From: Mycolicibacterium gadium
GTDB lineage: Bacteria > Actinomycetota > Actinomycetes > Mycobacteriales > Mycobacteriaceae
Reading direction: 5' to 3'
NCBI RefSeq assembly: GCF_010728925.1
Contig: NZ_AP022608.1
Location: 1,426,001 to 1,490,000, forward strand
DNA: 64,000 nt
Under the pieces are notes generated by a model. The model ran no database searches. It saw only the letters and a program-made list of their open reading frames with translations, and had not been told where the DNA came from. Each line of letters starts with the position of its first letter. The first letter of the stretch is position 1. The position numbers and the translations under genes are program-made. Below are positions 1 to 7,969 of the stretch, in pieces.

Positions 1-1
1 A

Positions 2-784
2 GGCCGACCGTGGCAGGGCAGAACCACCGAGAAGCGCCGGGTCCTGTACGTCGCTGCCGAAGGAGCGTTCGGATTCAAGGGGCGTGTCGACGCCTGGGAA
101 CGGGGCTGGCAGACCAGCATCGGCGATGAGGACTTCGATCTTCTGCCGCGTCCGGTCAACCTCATGGACATTCGCGAGGTGAGAAATCTTGGTGCGCTGA
201 TCGAATGGGGCGGCTACAGCTTCATCACCATCGACACCCTGGCGCGCTGCACGGTCGGCGGAGATGAAAACTCCGCCAAGGACAGCGGGATCGTGATTGA
301 CCGGCTCTATTGGCTCCTCGACAAGACGCCGGGCCGTCGCGGTGTGGTGGGAGGTGTGCATCACACCGGCAAGGATGGCAAGACGCTTCGCGGATCGTCG
401 GCCTACGAAGCCGGGGTCGACACCGTCTATTCCGTGATCCGCGACGGCGGCGTGGTCACCCTCAACCGGGAGAAGCGCAAAGACGGTCCCGAGGCAGACC
501 GTCACGAACTAAAACTCGACCTCATTGACGGCTCCGGGAGCGGCACGATTTCGGCCGTAAAACTCGCCACCTGGGGGGTGGCGAGTACGGAGCGCGCACA
601 GACCCTTCTCGCCACCTTCCTCCAACATTTCGCCACCACCGGAGCGTCGAAAACCGAGCTACGGAAGGTGTCCGATCTGACAGATGGCACCTTCTACCGC
701 GCGGTCGGTGACCTGCTGCGATCCGGCGATCTCATCAACGATGGAACCGATCAGCGACCGTTCTATAAGGCGGTCGTGAAATGA
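2..784 (+). CDS. RepA-like AAA ATPase/helicase, 5' end cut by window
   Basis: The frame is open from the first bases, so the N-terminus and the Walker A loop lie outside the window. The visible 260 residues contain a hydrophobic strand ending in Asp (SFITIDT, about bases 218-240) that fits Walker B, then a segment rich in small residues with HHTGKDGKTLRGSSAYEAG (about 358-417) typical of RepA/DnaB-like plasmid and phage ATPases of the AAA_25 group. The C-terminal about 60 residues look like a winged helix. Its likely role is unwinding or initiation at the element's own origin; iteron-like repeats begin inside its 3' end and continue after it. The exact family is inferred. Confidence 0.7.
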   Translation, partial: GRPWQGRTTEKRRVLYVAAEGAFGFKGRVDAWERGWQTSIGDEDFDLLPRPVNLMDIREVRNLGALIEWGGYSFITIDTLARCTVGGDENSAKDSGIVIDRLYWLLDKTPGRRGVVGGVHHTGKDGKTLRGSSAYEAGVDTVYSVIRDGGVVTLNREKRKDGPEADRHELKLDLIDGSGSGTISAVKLATWGVASTERAQTLLATFLQHFATTGASKTELRKVSDLTDGTFYRAVGDLLRSGDLINDGTDQRPFYKAVVK

Positions 785-878
785 ATCTCGCCACCTCTCG
801 CCACTTTCTCGCCACCCCAGGCCACAAACTCGCCACCACCCCCCCTCTCTTAGGGGGTGGCGAGTGGCGAGTGGGCGA
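563..878. repeat. iteron-like CTCGCCACC repeat array
   Basis: The 9-mer CTCGCCACC, or its 8-mer core CTCGCCAC, occurs on the plus strand at 563, 608, 787, 797, 808 and 829, with a partial copy at 630. Inverse copies (GGTGGCGAG or GTGGCGAG) lie at 577, 856 and 864. The array covers the 3' end of the ATPase gene and the 203-base gap before the next gene. Short direct repeats next to a replication ATPase fit a replication origin. The gap has no other supported feature except the ribosome binding site before 988. Confidence 0.6.
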
Positions 879-987
879 AGTGCCCGGAGTCCGCAACGCG
901 TGCTGTTACAGCAGTCCAACAGCAGTCGAGCGGACAGGACACCCAAGCGGGGCAAATGCCACACCTGCGGAGAAGGGAACCACCAAC

Positions 988-1281
988 ATGACTCAGAAAA
1001 CCAACGTGCTTGTCCTCACCGACACCCCCGACCGGATCGACTACGCGAAGCTGCAAGCCGGATGGAAGCTGGCCCGTGACACCGGCACTGCCGTGATCCT
1101 GCATAACGTCTGCCATGAGTGCCCGTCGATCACTACGGTGCCGCCGGCACCGGCCGGACAGTCCGGCCGCGTCACCTTTGAACACGAGGACTGGTGTCCC
1201 GTCCTGGCGCACCATCAAGGCCGACAACTGACACCGGCCGAGCAGCGCCGCCACCGTCGATACATGGACGGCCGCGAATGA
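988..1281 (+). CDS. small Cys/His protein, paralogue of the gene at 1564
   Basis: 97 residues. The ATG at 988 follows a purine-rich site (ggagaaggga, near 969). The core holds CHECPSITTVPPAP followed by FEHEDWCPVL: a C-x2-C, a Glu-His pair and a further Cys, which suggests a small metal-binding fold. The same core recurs in the protein starting at 1564, so the two look like diverged copies separated by a zinc-ribbon gene. It is translationally coupled to the next gene by an ATGA overlap at 1278. Function unknown; such small basic proteins are common in actinophage early regions. Confidence 0.6.
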   Translation: MTQKTNVLVLTDTPDRIDYAKLQAGWKLARDTGTAVILHNVCHECPSITTVPPAPAGQSGRVTFEHEDWCPVLAHHQGRQLTPAEQRRHRRYMDGRE

Positions 1282-1577
1282 GTCGCTTCCCTTGGGGTGA
1301 TGGTCCCGCCCCACCTCAGTCATGCCACCGCTGCGGTCGCACTATCGGTAAACGCCGCCTCCACGGCCTATTCGAGGGCGGCCTGCTGCTCTGCACAAAG
1401 TGCTCGGTCCTCTCGGAGGGCAGCAAGTCGCTTCACACCGAGTACTACCCGGAATGCCCCCACGACTGGCACGACATGTACAGACAGGGCGGCCGTGCCG
1501 AATCAGCGTCGGTCATCCCGGCGACCCGTGCGGGCTGCACCGCACAGCCGAACGGAGCGACCGATGACCACGGCTGA
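1278..1577 (+). CDS. small zinc-ribbon protein
   Basis: 99 residues, starting at an ATG that overlaps the previous stop. CHRCG near residue 15 and CTKC near residue 40 form a typical two-knuckle zinc ribbon. The C-terminal part is low complexity and overlaps the next gene. It sits between the two paralogous Cys/His genes in one tightly coupled operon. A DNA- or RNA-binding role is inferred from the fold only. Confidence 0.6.
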   Translation: MSRFPWGDGPAPPQSCHRCGRTIGKRRLHGLFEGGLLLCTKCSVLSEGSKSLHTEYYPECPHDWHDMYRQGGRAESASVIPATRAGCTAQPNGATDDHG

Positions 1578-1845
1578 TCGGATCGACATCGACCGCTTGA
1601 ACGCCGCGCAGCCGTTCGCAGAAGCCCTCGGCTGCCCCGTCGTGGTGCGCAACGCGTGCCGCGACTGTCCCGCCATCGCGACGGTCCCGCCACCGCCGGG
1701 CCGCGTCAAGTTCGAACACGCGATCTGGTGTCCGGTCCTCGCCGCGAGTCAGAGCCGCCGGTTGACACTCGTCCAGCGCAAGCAGGCCGCCCGTTGGAAG
1801 ACCACGGGCGTCGACACTCTCGACCGTCGCGGACAGAAGCGGTGA
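1564..1845 (+). CDS. small Cys/His protein, paralogue of the gene at 988
   Basis: 93 residues. The core CRDCPAIATVPPPPGRVKFE, followed by His and WCPVL, matches the 988 protein residue for residue at the Cys, Pro and His positions. The gene starts inside the end of the zinc-ribbon gene and ends in a GTGA overlap with the next gene. Function unknown. Keeping two copies of the same small metal-binding protein in one operon suggests that they form a heterodimer or act on different partners. Confidence 0.6.
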   Translation: MTTADRIDIDRLNAAQPFAEALGCPVVVRNACRDCPAIATVPPPPGRVKFEHAIWCPVLAASQSRRLTLVQRKQAARWKTTGVDTLDRRGQKR

Positions 1846-2189
1846 AGCGACCGCACGATGCTGCGACCGAGTTGGCGCGCGTCATCAACGGATCGTTGGA
1901 GCTCACGGCCGCCGGGATCGCCATCCTGATAGACGTTCACCCGACCGCCGTCCAGAACTGGATGCGGCTCCATCCCGACGCAAAACCGCACGACCTCCCT
2001 GCCGGATGGCAACAGTCTGGCCGCCGCCGATCCAACGAGGCCCAGGCCCACACCGGCAGCCTCAACGTCACTGACGCCCTCGCGTATTGGGCCGACCGTG
2101 ACCTCGGAATGGACGTGGAGCTAGACCCCGAAACCGGAGGCTTGTGGCTGATCAACGAAACACCTGCGGACGGGGGCGGCCCCGCATGA
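1842..2189 (+). CDS. small putative HTH protein
   Basis: 115 residues from a GTG that overlaps the previous stop. The N-terminal half (ELTAAGIAILIDVHPTAVQNWMR) resembles a helix-turn-helix with a recognition helix around residues 35-42. The C-terminus is acidic. The ATGA overlap at 2186 couples it to the next gene. It is probably a DNA-binding protein of the element; target unknown. Confidence 0.5.
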   Translation: MKRPHDAATELARVINGSLELTAAGIAILIDVHPTAVQNWMRLHPDAKPHDLPAGWQQSGRRRSNEAQAHTGSLNVTDALAYWADRDLGMDVELDPETGGLWLINETPADGGGPA

Positions 2190-2599
2190 CGGGTCCGCCA
2201 GTGCCACCGGTGCAGGTGTGGCCGGGCGTCCTGGTCGTGTCGGGTTCAGCACTCGCAGACTTGTATTTTCTGGTGTCGAGTGGTGTCCGCGCTGCGGCGC
2301 GGAACGGGAAGGTAGACAGCAGATTTGAAGGTTTACGTCGAGCGATACGAGACGCCGACGTGTCGCCTACGCGCCAACGCGACACCGGTTCGGAGCCCGA
2401 TTCTGCAAACTGTCCGGGTGATGGAGACATCGCGGAACCCATCGGCACCGGCAAGGCGGCAGCCCTGCTCGGTATCGGAACGCGCACTATGCAGCGGCGA
2501 GCCCAGCAGGGCTTCTTTGGTGGTCGCCGGGTCGGTGGCCGGTGGGTGTTCGACAAAGCTCTCGTCGTCGCCGAAGCTGCGCACCGTAAACAAGTTTGA
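2186..2599 (+). CDS. excisionase/MerR-like HTH protein
   Basis: 137 residues. The C-terminal half carries a helix-turn-helix of the excisionase type: GTGKAAALLGIGTRTMQRRA, followed by a wing-like GGRRVGGRW and FDKALV. The N-terminal about 60 residues have no recognised fold. It could be a recombination directionality factor or a replication accessory protein. It is the last gene of the coupled run that began at 1278. Confidence 0.55.
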   Translation: MTGPPVPPVQVWPGVLVVSGSALADLYFLVSSGVRAAARNGKVDSRFEGLRRAIRDADVSPTRQRDTGSEPDSANCPGDGDIAEPIGTGKAAALLGIGTRTMQRRAQQGFFGGRRVGGRWVFDKALVVAEAAHRKQV

Positions 2600-2616
2600 G
2601 AGAAGGGTTGACCATC

Positions 2617-2793
2617 ATGGCAATTGACGATTCGTACCCGGAGGCGTGGCGGCCGCGAGGCACAGCGAAACCCGCACCTGAGTCTGAGTCTCCGGCGCGG
2701 GCGCTGGTCCTGGCCGTCGAGTCCTACATCGCCGCTCTTACCGATGACCAAGCGGCTGACCTGTGGGCACGTACCCGACCGGAAGGACGATAA
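2617..2793 (+). CDS. 58-residue acidic phage protein
   Basis: A good ribosome binding site (gagaaggg) lies 9-10 bases before the ATG, and the gene ends 2 bases before the next start. The protein is helical and acidic at its C-terminus (LTDDQAADLWARTRP). It has no recognised domain. Spacing and codon use support a real gene. Confidence 0.5.
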   Translation: MAIDDSYPEAWRPRGTAKPAPESESPARALVLAVESYIAALTDDQAADLWARTRPEGR

Positions 2794-2795
2794 CC

Positions 2796-3644
2796 ATGGC
2801 GATGAATGCTGGCGCGTCCCTACCCGCCGCCCGTCAACTCTGTGAGCAAGTCGCCGCCGCCGGTGGCGTCGTCCCACCCGTGCTCACCCAACTGCTCGAC
2901 GCGGTGACGCTGCTCGCCGAGCATCCCGCACCCCGCGATCCGGTGAAACCAATCGTCGCCGCAGCGGCCGCCGGTGAACTCACCGATGAGACGCTGACCG
3001 AACTGTTGGCCGCAGCCGCTAGGGATGCCGCCGCCGCCGACTACAGAGGTTCGATCCGTGCCCGTGTCGAGACCGCAGTCCTCGACCGCTTCCACCGTGC
3101 GCTAGTAGCCGGTGCAGCGGATGAAATTCTCGACAGTCTGCGCGAATCATTCACGGAGGCAGCAACACAACTCACAGACGCCCTCGCGACCGTCGACACG
3201 AGCGTAGATCCTCGCCAATTGGCGGATCAGGGCACCGCCGAAGAGTTGGCCGCATACCGTTCGATCCGCCCGGCCGTGCAACGCCTTGATGAGATCGCCT
3301 CCCTCGCAGCACTTTTCGGTCCGCGCAGTATCTCGTGGGCGGTGATCGACCAGCCCGACGTGATCGAAATGCGAGGCGTGGTCGATGAGGCGTTGATGAC
3401 GACCGACAGCGACCTCATGCAGGCCGGGGCGGCGTTCCGAGCGCGGAGAAGCGACATACGGTCAAGCCCCTGGTTGAGGCTGACACCCCGTCTAAACAGC
3501 ATCTCCCAGGCGAAAGAGCGGCTACGCCAGTTCGCCGAAACCGCTTGGGACGAACTGAACGCGAACCCGCCCGCCACGTTCGATGAGCGGGGTAACACGG
3601 TGCCGATACCCCGAACCAACCCGTACGAGGCTGTCGATGCCTGA
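2796..3644 (+). CDS. helical element protein of unknown function
   Basis: 282 residues, with GGAAGGA ahead of the ATG. Apart from a C-terminal tail it is predicted to be almost entirely helical, with alanine-rich N-terminal repeats (about 50-90) and no Cys. No enzymatic motif is visible. The last 8 bases overlap the next gene. By position and size it could be structural or a head-tail factor, but nothing in the sequence proves this. Confidence 0.55.
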   Translation: MAMNAGASLPAARQLCEQVAAAGGVVPPVLTQLLDAVTLLAEHPAPRDPVKPIVAAAAAGELTDETLTELLAAAARDAAAADYRGSIRARVETAVLDRFHRALVAGAADEILDSLRESFTEAATQLTDALATVDTSVDPRQLADQGTAEELAAYRSIRPAVQRLDEIASLAALFGPRSISWAVIDQPDVIEMRGVVDEALMTTDSDLMQAGAAFRARRSDIRSSPWLRLTPRLNSISQAKERLRQFAETAWDELNANPPATFDERGNTVPIPRTNPYEAVDA

Positions 3645-3828
3645 ACAGATCGCGTTCGACTACGACACAGAGGAACAGTGGCGGCCGATACCAGGGTGGG
3701 AGGGCTACTACGAGGCGTCCGACATGGGCAGGATTCAGTCAGTCGAGCGCACAGCGCGAATCAGGGGCGGAGGGACACGCACAGTGCCCGCCCAGATTCT
3801 CAAACTCCGTACGAGCTTAAGGCGGTGA
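3637..3828 (+). pseudogene. NUMOD4 fragment of an HNH homing endonuclease
   Basis: 63 residues containing a clear NUMOD4 motif (EQWRPIPGWEGYYEASDMGR, residues about 12-31). In intact homing endonucleases this motif is followed by an HNH nuclease domain of about 100 residues. Here the frame stops at 3826 and the tape-measure gene begins 25 bases later. I read it as the surviving 5' stub of an endonuclease gene, although a free-standing DNA-binding peptide cannot be excluded. Confidence 0.6.
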
Positions 3829-3853
3829 GTTAGCCATCCCCGCAATTGCCGAC

Positions 3854-6454
3854 GTGTACGTCAATATTCTGCCGTCGACTGAGAGAGTTGCCAGTGGCAT
3901 ACGTTCGGCTCTCCGTTCGGTCGATGATGATATGCGTCGCGCTGGTCAGCGGTGGGGCCGCGAGATTGACCGGGGCATCGGCGACCGCCACAAAATCGAC
4001 GTAGACGCTGACACTGCACAAGCCCGCCGCAAGGTCGCCGACCTCGACCGCGACATAAACAAGCGGCGGACCGTGGAAATCGACGTAGACGCCTCAAGGG
4101 TGGGTCCGGCGATGAGCGCGATGTCTGGGCAAGTCTCCGGGGTCACCGACTCGTTTACCGGGCTTGGGGCCGCGATCAGCGCACTCGGCAAGGTCGGCGG
4201 ACCTATCGTGATGGTCGGTTTGGCTGGTGCCTTGGTGGAGGTCGCCGGGGTGGCCGCCGCCGCCTCTCAAGCCTTGCTGGTGCTTCCGGCGGCAGCCGGT
4301 GCCGCCGGTGCCGCGTTCGGCACGCTCAAGCTGGGGATGATGGGCTTCACCGACGCAATGGAGTCCATTCGCGATCCGGAGAAGTTCGCCGCCGCGCTGC
4401 AATCCCTCGCCCCGAACGCGCAGCAGGCAGCGTTGGCGATACAGGCGATTCTGCCAGCGTTCGACCAACTCAAGAACGCCACGCAGGACGCCTTGTTCGC
4501 CGGTGTCGGGCCGACCCTGAACAACCTGGCCAACCAATTCCTCCCCCAGATTCAGCAGATGACGACGGGCATCGCCGGGGCGTTCAACACCGCCTTTCAG
4601 GGTGTCGCCGCCCAGTTGATGACACCCGAAACGCAGACAGCGATAACCACTTTCATGTCGAACGTGGTGACCGCATTCCAAGCACTGGCCCCGGCGGCGG
4701 CCCCGTTCACCCAAGCGATGGCGCAACTCATGTCGGTCGGTTCGACGTTCCTGCCGCAGATCGCAGGCGCGATAACCACTGTCGCCCAACAATTCTCTGC
4801 CTGGGTGAGCCAAAAAACGGCGACCGGCGAACTAGCGATGTGGCTCCAACAAGGCTTGGACACGGTAGGCCAGTTGGCCGGTCTGCTGCCGACCTTGGTG
4901 TCGGCGTTCTTCAAGCTCGCCCCCATCGGCGCGGCGATACTGCCTGACATCGCGAGACTGCTCGGCCATATTGAGGACATCATGCCGGTGATCGGCGCGG
5001 CCGCCGTGGCGTTGGGTCCGGCGTTCGGCGTGTGGGAGGCCGCGACACTGAGTGTCAAGGCTGCCGTGGATCTGGTGTCGGCGGCGTTCGACGTGATCCC
5101 CAGAGCGGTTGAGGCCGCAGTGAATTCGGCGATTGGCATACTGAACACGTTCACCGCAGCGATCAACAGGGTGCTGGAACCGATCCGGTCGATTGCCAAC
5201 CTCGCCGGGATCAGCATCGGCAACATTCCGGCCGTGGCGAACATCAACTTGAACGGCGGCGGCGGCGGTTCGACGCTGCCGACCCCGGCCCCCGGGCAAC
5301 CCCAGGCGGGCGGCGGCCCGAACGCTCAGCGGGAACGTCGGGGACTGCCGCCCGTGGCCCCCGCAGCGCCTGTCGTCCCGGCCTATCCGGCCTCTGGCTA
5401 CACGGTGCCGACACCGACACCGGCCGTGACACCGAGCAGCGCAGCCACCGCCACGACAGCGGCACCGGTCTACTCGGCGGCATCGCCGACCACAGGCAGC
5501 GGATTCAGCGACGAAGCTCTGCTGTCGATGGTTCCTTCCGGCCAGTATTCGCAGACCGGGTCAGCGGACCTGGCCCAAGGGCTCGGCGACTGCTCAAGCG
5601 CCGTCGAAGATCTGATAAACGTGTTGCAGGGCCGCCCCACAGCAGGCCGGTCCATGTCGACCGCCAACGCCGCAGAATGGTTAACCTCACGCGGATTCGT
5701 GCAGGGCACCGGCGGCCCCGGCGACTTCCGCGTCGGATTCGACGGCGGACACATGGAAGCGACACTCCCCGGCGGCACCAACTTCAACTGGGGTTCGTCG
5801 GAGGCGGCGGCGCGCGGCGGTCGCGGCGGTCGCGGCGCGAACACATTCCCCAACCAGTACTACCTGCCCGTCACGGCCAGCACAAGCAGCGCAAACCCGG
5901 CCGCTGCCGCCTACCCGCCCGGCATGCCGCACGGCACCCAAGAGTCACCGGTGGTGGTCACCCCCGCCAAATCGGCAAGCGGCGCACAACAACTGGGCGC
6001 TGATTTCATGGGCGGCCTACTCGAAATCTTCGGCCTCGACGGCACCCTGTTCAGCAACCCGGCCGAATTCGGGTTGATGAAATTGCTTCGCGGTGTCATG
6101 GGGCTGCGTCCCGCCGACAGTGGCGGCGGCAACGCGGCGGCCGCGATGGACGGCGGCGGCGGCGGGCTCAGCGGCCTGCTGTCCAGCATTCCGCAGCCTT
6201 TCGGCGCTCTCGGCGTGGTGCCCGAGCGCAACGCGCCCGGACAGTTCATGCCCGCGATGCCGGAATCGGACCAGGGCGGCGTCATCAGCCGCGCGTTCGC
6301 ACCAGCCGGAGCACCCGGCCCCGGCAACCAAATCGACAACAGCATCAACATCGTCAACCCTGTCGGCCCGCAACAGTTCCGGGAAGGGTTCGACGCCGCA
6401 CAGTCCGCCCAGTACCCGCGAATGAGGCAACCTTTGCGGAATTTACCGCGCTAA
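3854..6454 (+). CDS. phage tail tape-measure-like protein
   Basis: 866 residues from a GTG; no better start lies downstream of the preceding in-frame region. The N-terminus (VNILPSTERVASGIRSAL) and the alternating charged segment with repeated IDVDA (about 35-80) are typical of siphophage tape-measure proteins. Long hydrophobic alanine/glycine helices occupy about 100-450, then a Pro/Ala/Gly/Thr linker (about 470-560). A segment with DCSSAVEDLI near 577 resembles the peptidase-like domain carried by many actinophage tape measures. Tape length scales at about 1.5 angstroms per residue, so this would set a tail of roughly 130 nm. No chaperone frameshift pair, tail tube or baseplate gene lies beside it. 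Confidence 0.8.
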   Translation: MYVNILPSTERVASGIRSALRSVDDDMRRAGQRWGREIDRGIGDRHKIDVDADTAQARRKVADLDRDINKRRTVEIDVDASRVGPAMSAMSGQVSGVTDSFTGLGAAISALGKVGGPIVMVGLAGALVEVAGVAAAASQALLVLPAAAGAAGAAFGTLKLGMMGFTDAMESIRDPEKFAAALQSLAPNAQQAALAIQAILPAFDQLKNATQDALFAGVGPTLNNLANQFLPQIQQMTTGIAGAFNTAFQGVAAQLMTPETQTAITTFMSNVVTAFQALAPAAAPFTQAMAQLMSVGSTFLPQIAGAITTVAQQFSAWVSQKTATGELAMWLQQGLDTVGQLAGLLPTLVSAFFKLAPIGAAILPDIARLLGHIEDIMPVIGAAAVALGPAFGVWEAATLSVKAAVDLVSAAFDVIPRAVEAAVNSAIGILNTFTAAINRVLEPIRSIANLAGISIGNIPAVANINLNGGGGGSTLPTPAPGQPQAGGGPNAQRERRGLPPVAPAAPVVPAYPASGYTVPTPTPAVTPSSAATATTAAPVYSAASPTTGSGFSDEALLSMVPSGQYSQTGSADLAQGLGDCSSAVEDLINVLQGRPTAGRSMSTANAAEWLTSRGFVQGTGGPGDFRVGFDGGHMEATLPGGTNFNWGSSEAAARGGRGGRGANTFPNQYYLPVTASTSSANPAAAAYPPGMPHGTQESPVVVTPAKSASGAQQLGADFMGGLLEIFGLDGTLFSNPAEFGLMKLLRGVMGLRPADSGGGNAAAAMDGGGGGLSGLLSSIPQPFGALGVVPERNAPGQFMPAMPESDQGGVISRAFAPAGAPGPGNQIDNSINIVNPVGPQQFREGFDAAQSAQYPRMRQPLRNLPR

Positions 6455-6470
6455 ACGGAAGGCAAACCAC

Positions 6471-6683
6471 ATGACCGATTCATTCGACACCTACCCCGAT
6501 GAGTGGGCGATACAGCTAGCCACCCCACAACAACGCAGCGTCATCCGATCCGCTAGCGGTCAGTGCGAACTCAACTACACCGGCTGCACCGGCCGAGCAG
6601 TCACCACATCAGCGACCATCACAACCGACCCCGTCCACCAGCAGCGCGCAGCCTGCCAATCATGCAGCGACAGAAGGCGATGA
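6471..6683 (+). CDS. small four-cysteine protein
   Basis: 70 residues; the ATG follows CGGAAGG. Cys at about 28 and 34 and a CQSC near the end give a possible zinc site. The pattern resembles an HNH zinc scaffold without the central His/Asn. It overlaps the next start by 4 bases. Function unknown. Confidence 0.5.
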   Translation: MTDSFDTYPDEWAIQLATPQQRSVIRSASGQCELNYTGCTGRAVTTSATITTDPVHQQRAACQSCSDRRR

Positions 6684-6931
6684 CAATGCGCGTGACCAAG
6701 CTCTACCCCGAGTTAAGACGCAGCCTCACTGAGTACGACGTTGAGGAACTAGTCGCGCGGCTGCCCGAACTGCTCGCATACGGCGAACCAATCACCGTCA
6801 CCGACACCGGTCAGCAGCCCTGGGTGCTTGTGCCAGCCGAGTTCTACGACACCCTGATCGCGGCGTGGGCGGGCCTCAACAGTTGGATTGAAGCACGCCG
6901 CCAGCAGTCAGAACCCCTTCCGAAACTATGA
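6680..6931 (+). CDS. Phd/YefM-like small protein
   Basis: 83 residues, starting inside the previous stop (ATGA) and ending in another ATGA overlap. The central segment EPITVTDTGQQPWVLVPAEF and the following helix resemble the DNA-binding region of Phd/YefM antitoxins (a strand for repeated use of a site, then V-P-x-E). No toxin gene follows, since the next gene is an HNH protein, so an antitoxin role is only a guess. Confidence 0.4.
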   Translation: MTMRVTKLYPELRRSLTEYDVEELVARLPELLAYGEPITVTDTGQQPWVLVPAEFYDTLIAAWAGLNSWIEARRQQSEPLPKL

Positions 6932-7230
6932 GCACATGGGGACAACGAGGCGTACCCCGCCACAAACGCAGACGCATCCTCAACCGCGACCACCACGAAT
7001 GCCAACTCAGGCTGCCCGGCTGCCTCATCGACGCCACCGAGATAGACGACATCATCCCCGCCGCTGTCTCCGGTGTCTCACGCGCCGATGCACCAGACGA
7101 CAACCTGCAAGCCGTCTGCCACCAATGCCATGCAGCAAAGAGCGAGCACGAACGACGCACCGCCCACGCCGCCTACTACCAGCGTCGCCGAGAACGCCGC
7201 CAACACCTGAAACCACACCCCGGAGACTGA
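6928..7230 (+). CDS. HNH-family protein with altered catalytic His
   Basis: 100 residues. The zinc/beta-beta-alpha scaffold is complete: CQLRLPGC, then EIDDIIP, DNLQAVC and CHAAKSEHE. In active phage HNH nucleases of this type the second strand reads D-H-I-I-P; here the codon is GAC and the residue is Asp (bases about 7045-7050). HNH genes of this class usually lie beside the small terminase and help with genome packaging, and the gene at 7372 fits that position. The His-to-Asp change may reduce or abolish cleavage. Confidence 0.75.
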   Translation: MSTWGQRGVPRHKRRRILNRDHHECQLRLPGCLIDATEIDDIIPAAVSGVSRADAPDDNLQAVCHQCHAAKSEHERRTAHAAYYQRRRERRQHLKPHPGD

Positions 7231-7234
7231 AACG

Positions 7235-7390
7235 GTGGACGCTGAAACCCGTTGCGACACATGCCCCTGGGACACGACTCCGCCCTCAGGGTCGACATGC
7301 CCCTTGTCTCATAGCGGTGCAGACAGTGAGCATCGCAGCGTCAAAACCCACACCCGAAAGGAGGCTCACTCATGGCAGCATCCCGAGTGA
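7235..7390 (+). CDS. 51-residue CxxC peptide
   Basis: GTG start after GGAGACTGAAACG. The protein has CDTC at residues 7-10 and a third Cys near 22, then a basic His-rich tail. It overlaps the next gene by 19 bases in another frame, and the next gene's strong ribosome binding site lies inside it. Real-gene status is moderately supported by spacing only. Confidence 0.4.
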   Translation: MDAETRCDTCPWDTTPPSGSTCPLSHSGADSEHRSVKTHTRKEAHSWQHPE

Positions 7391-7707
7391 CTGCCGGTAA
7401 GCGCATTGTCCGCGTGCTGAACAAGTCGCTGCGCGACGGCACCGAATGGACCGAAGCTGAAACCCTGACACTGGGCCTGATCGAGGCGGCCGCCGACCGG
7501 CTGGCAGTGCTCAAGGAGCTTTTCGCGGCTGAGGTCGCGAAACCGGTGCAGTCCACGCGGAGGATCACAGAGGTGTCAGCGGAGCTGAGGCAGACCGAAG
7601 CCAGCGTTCAGAAGTGGATCGCGGCGCTTGACCCCGACATGGCGAGGCAGCCGAAGTCTCGGCGGCATCAGCAGGCGGCTTGGTCGCGGTGGCATGGCAC
7701 GGGTTAA
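7372..7707 (+). CDS. putative phage terminase small subunit
   Basis: 111 residues, with AAAGGAGG in front of the ATG. The helical layout and segments RRITEVSAELRQTEASVQKW and MARQPKSRRHQQAAWSRW resemble small proteins annotated as small terminases in mycobacteriophages, and it follows an HNH gene as such genes do. No large terminase follows, which is unusual. The call rests on context and general similarity. Confidence 0.45.
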   Translation: MAASRVTAGKRIVRVLNKSLRDGTEWTEAETLTLGLIEAAADRLAVLKELFAAEVAKPVQSTRRITEVSAELRQTEASVQKWIAALDPDMARQPKSRRHQQAAWSRWHGTG

Positions 7708-7969
7708 GGCCCGCAGCGCCGAGGCAGGGTTGCGTGAGTATCTGTTGGAGCGGGCGGTTGCGTTCCGTGATCGGTGCGGGCGGCTCAGTGATGAGGCTTA
7801 CGCCGAACTCAGTAAGCCGATAGATCAGCTTGTCGGTTGTGAGCCGTACCGGTTGCACGGCTGGGAACTGCCCGAAGGCCATCCCGCGCTGGCCGACTAC
7901 GGGCTGGGCGCTGATCTGCTGCTGGGCAGCGATGACCAGTTGCGGCTGCATGGGTCCTCTCTCGGATGA
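7694..7969 (+). CDS. small phage protein with disrupted 3' end
   Basis: 91 residues, overlapping the end of the previous gene. The C-terminal segment (LADYGLGADLLLGSDDQL) is repeated as a separate fragment at 8355-8432, beyond an opposite-strand gene. The last residues (HGSSLG) therefore look like read-through into inserted DNA rather than the original end. Function unknown. Confidence 0.5.
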   Translation: MARVKARSAEAGLREYLLERAVAFRDRCGRLSDEAYAELSKPIDQLVGCEPYRLHGWELPEGHPALADYGLGADLLLGSDDQLRLHGSSLG

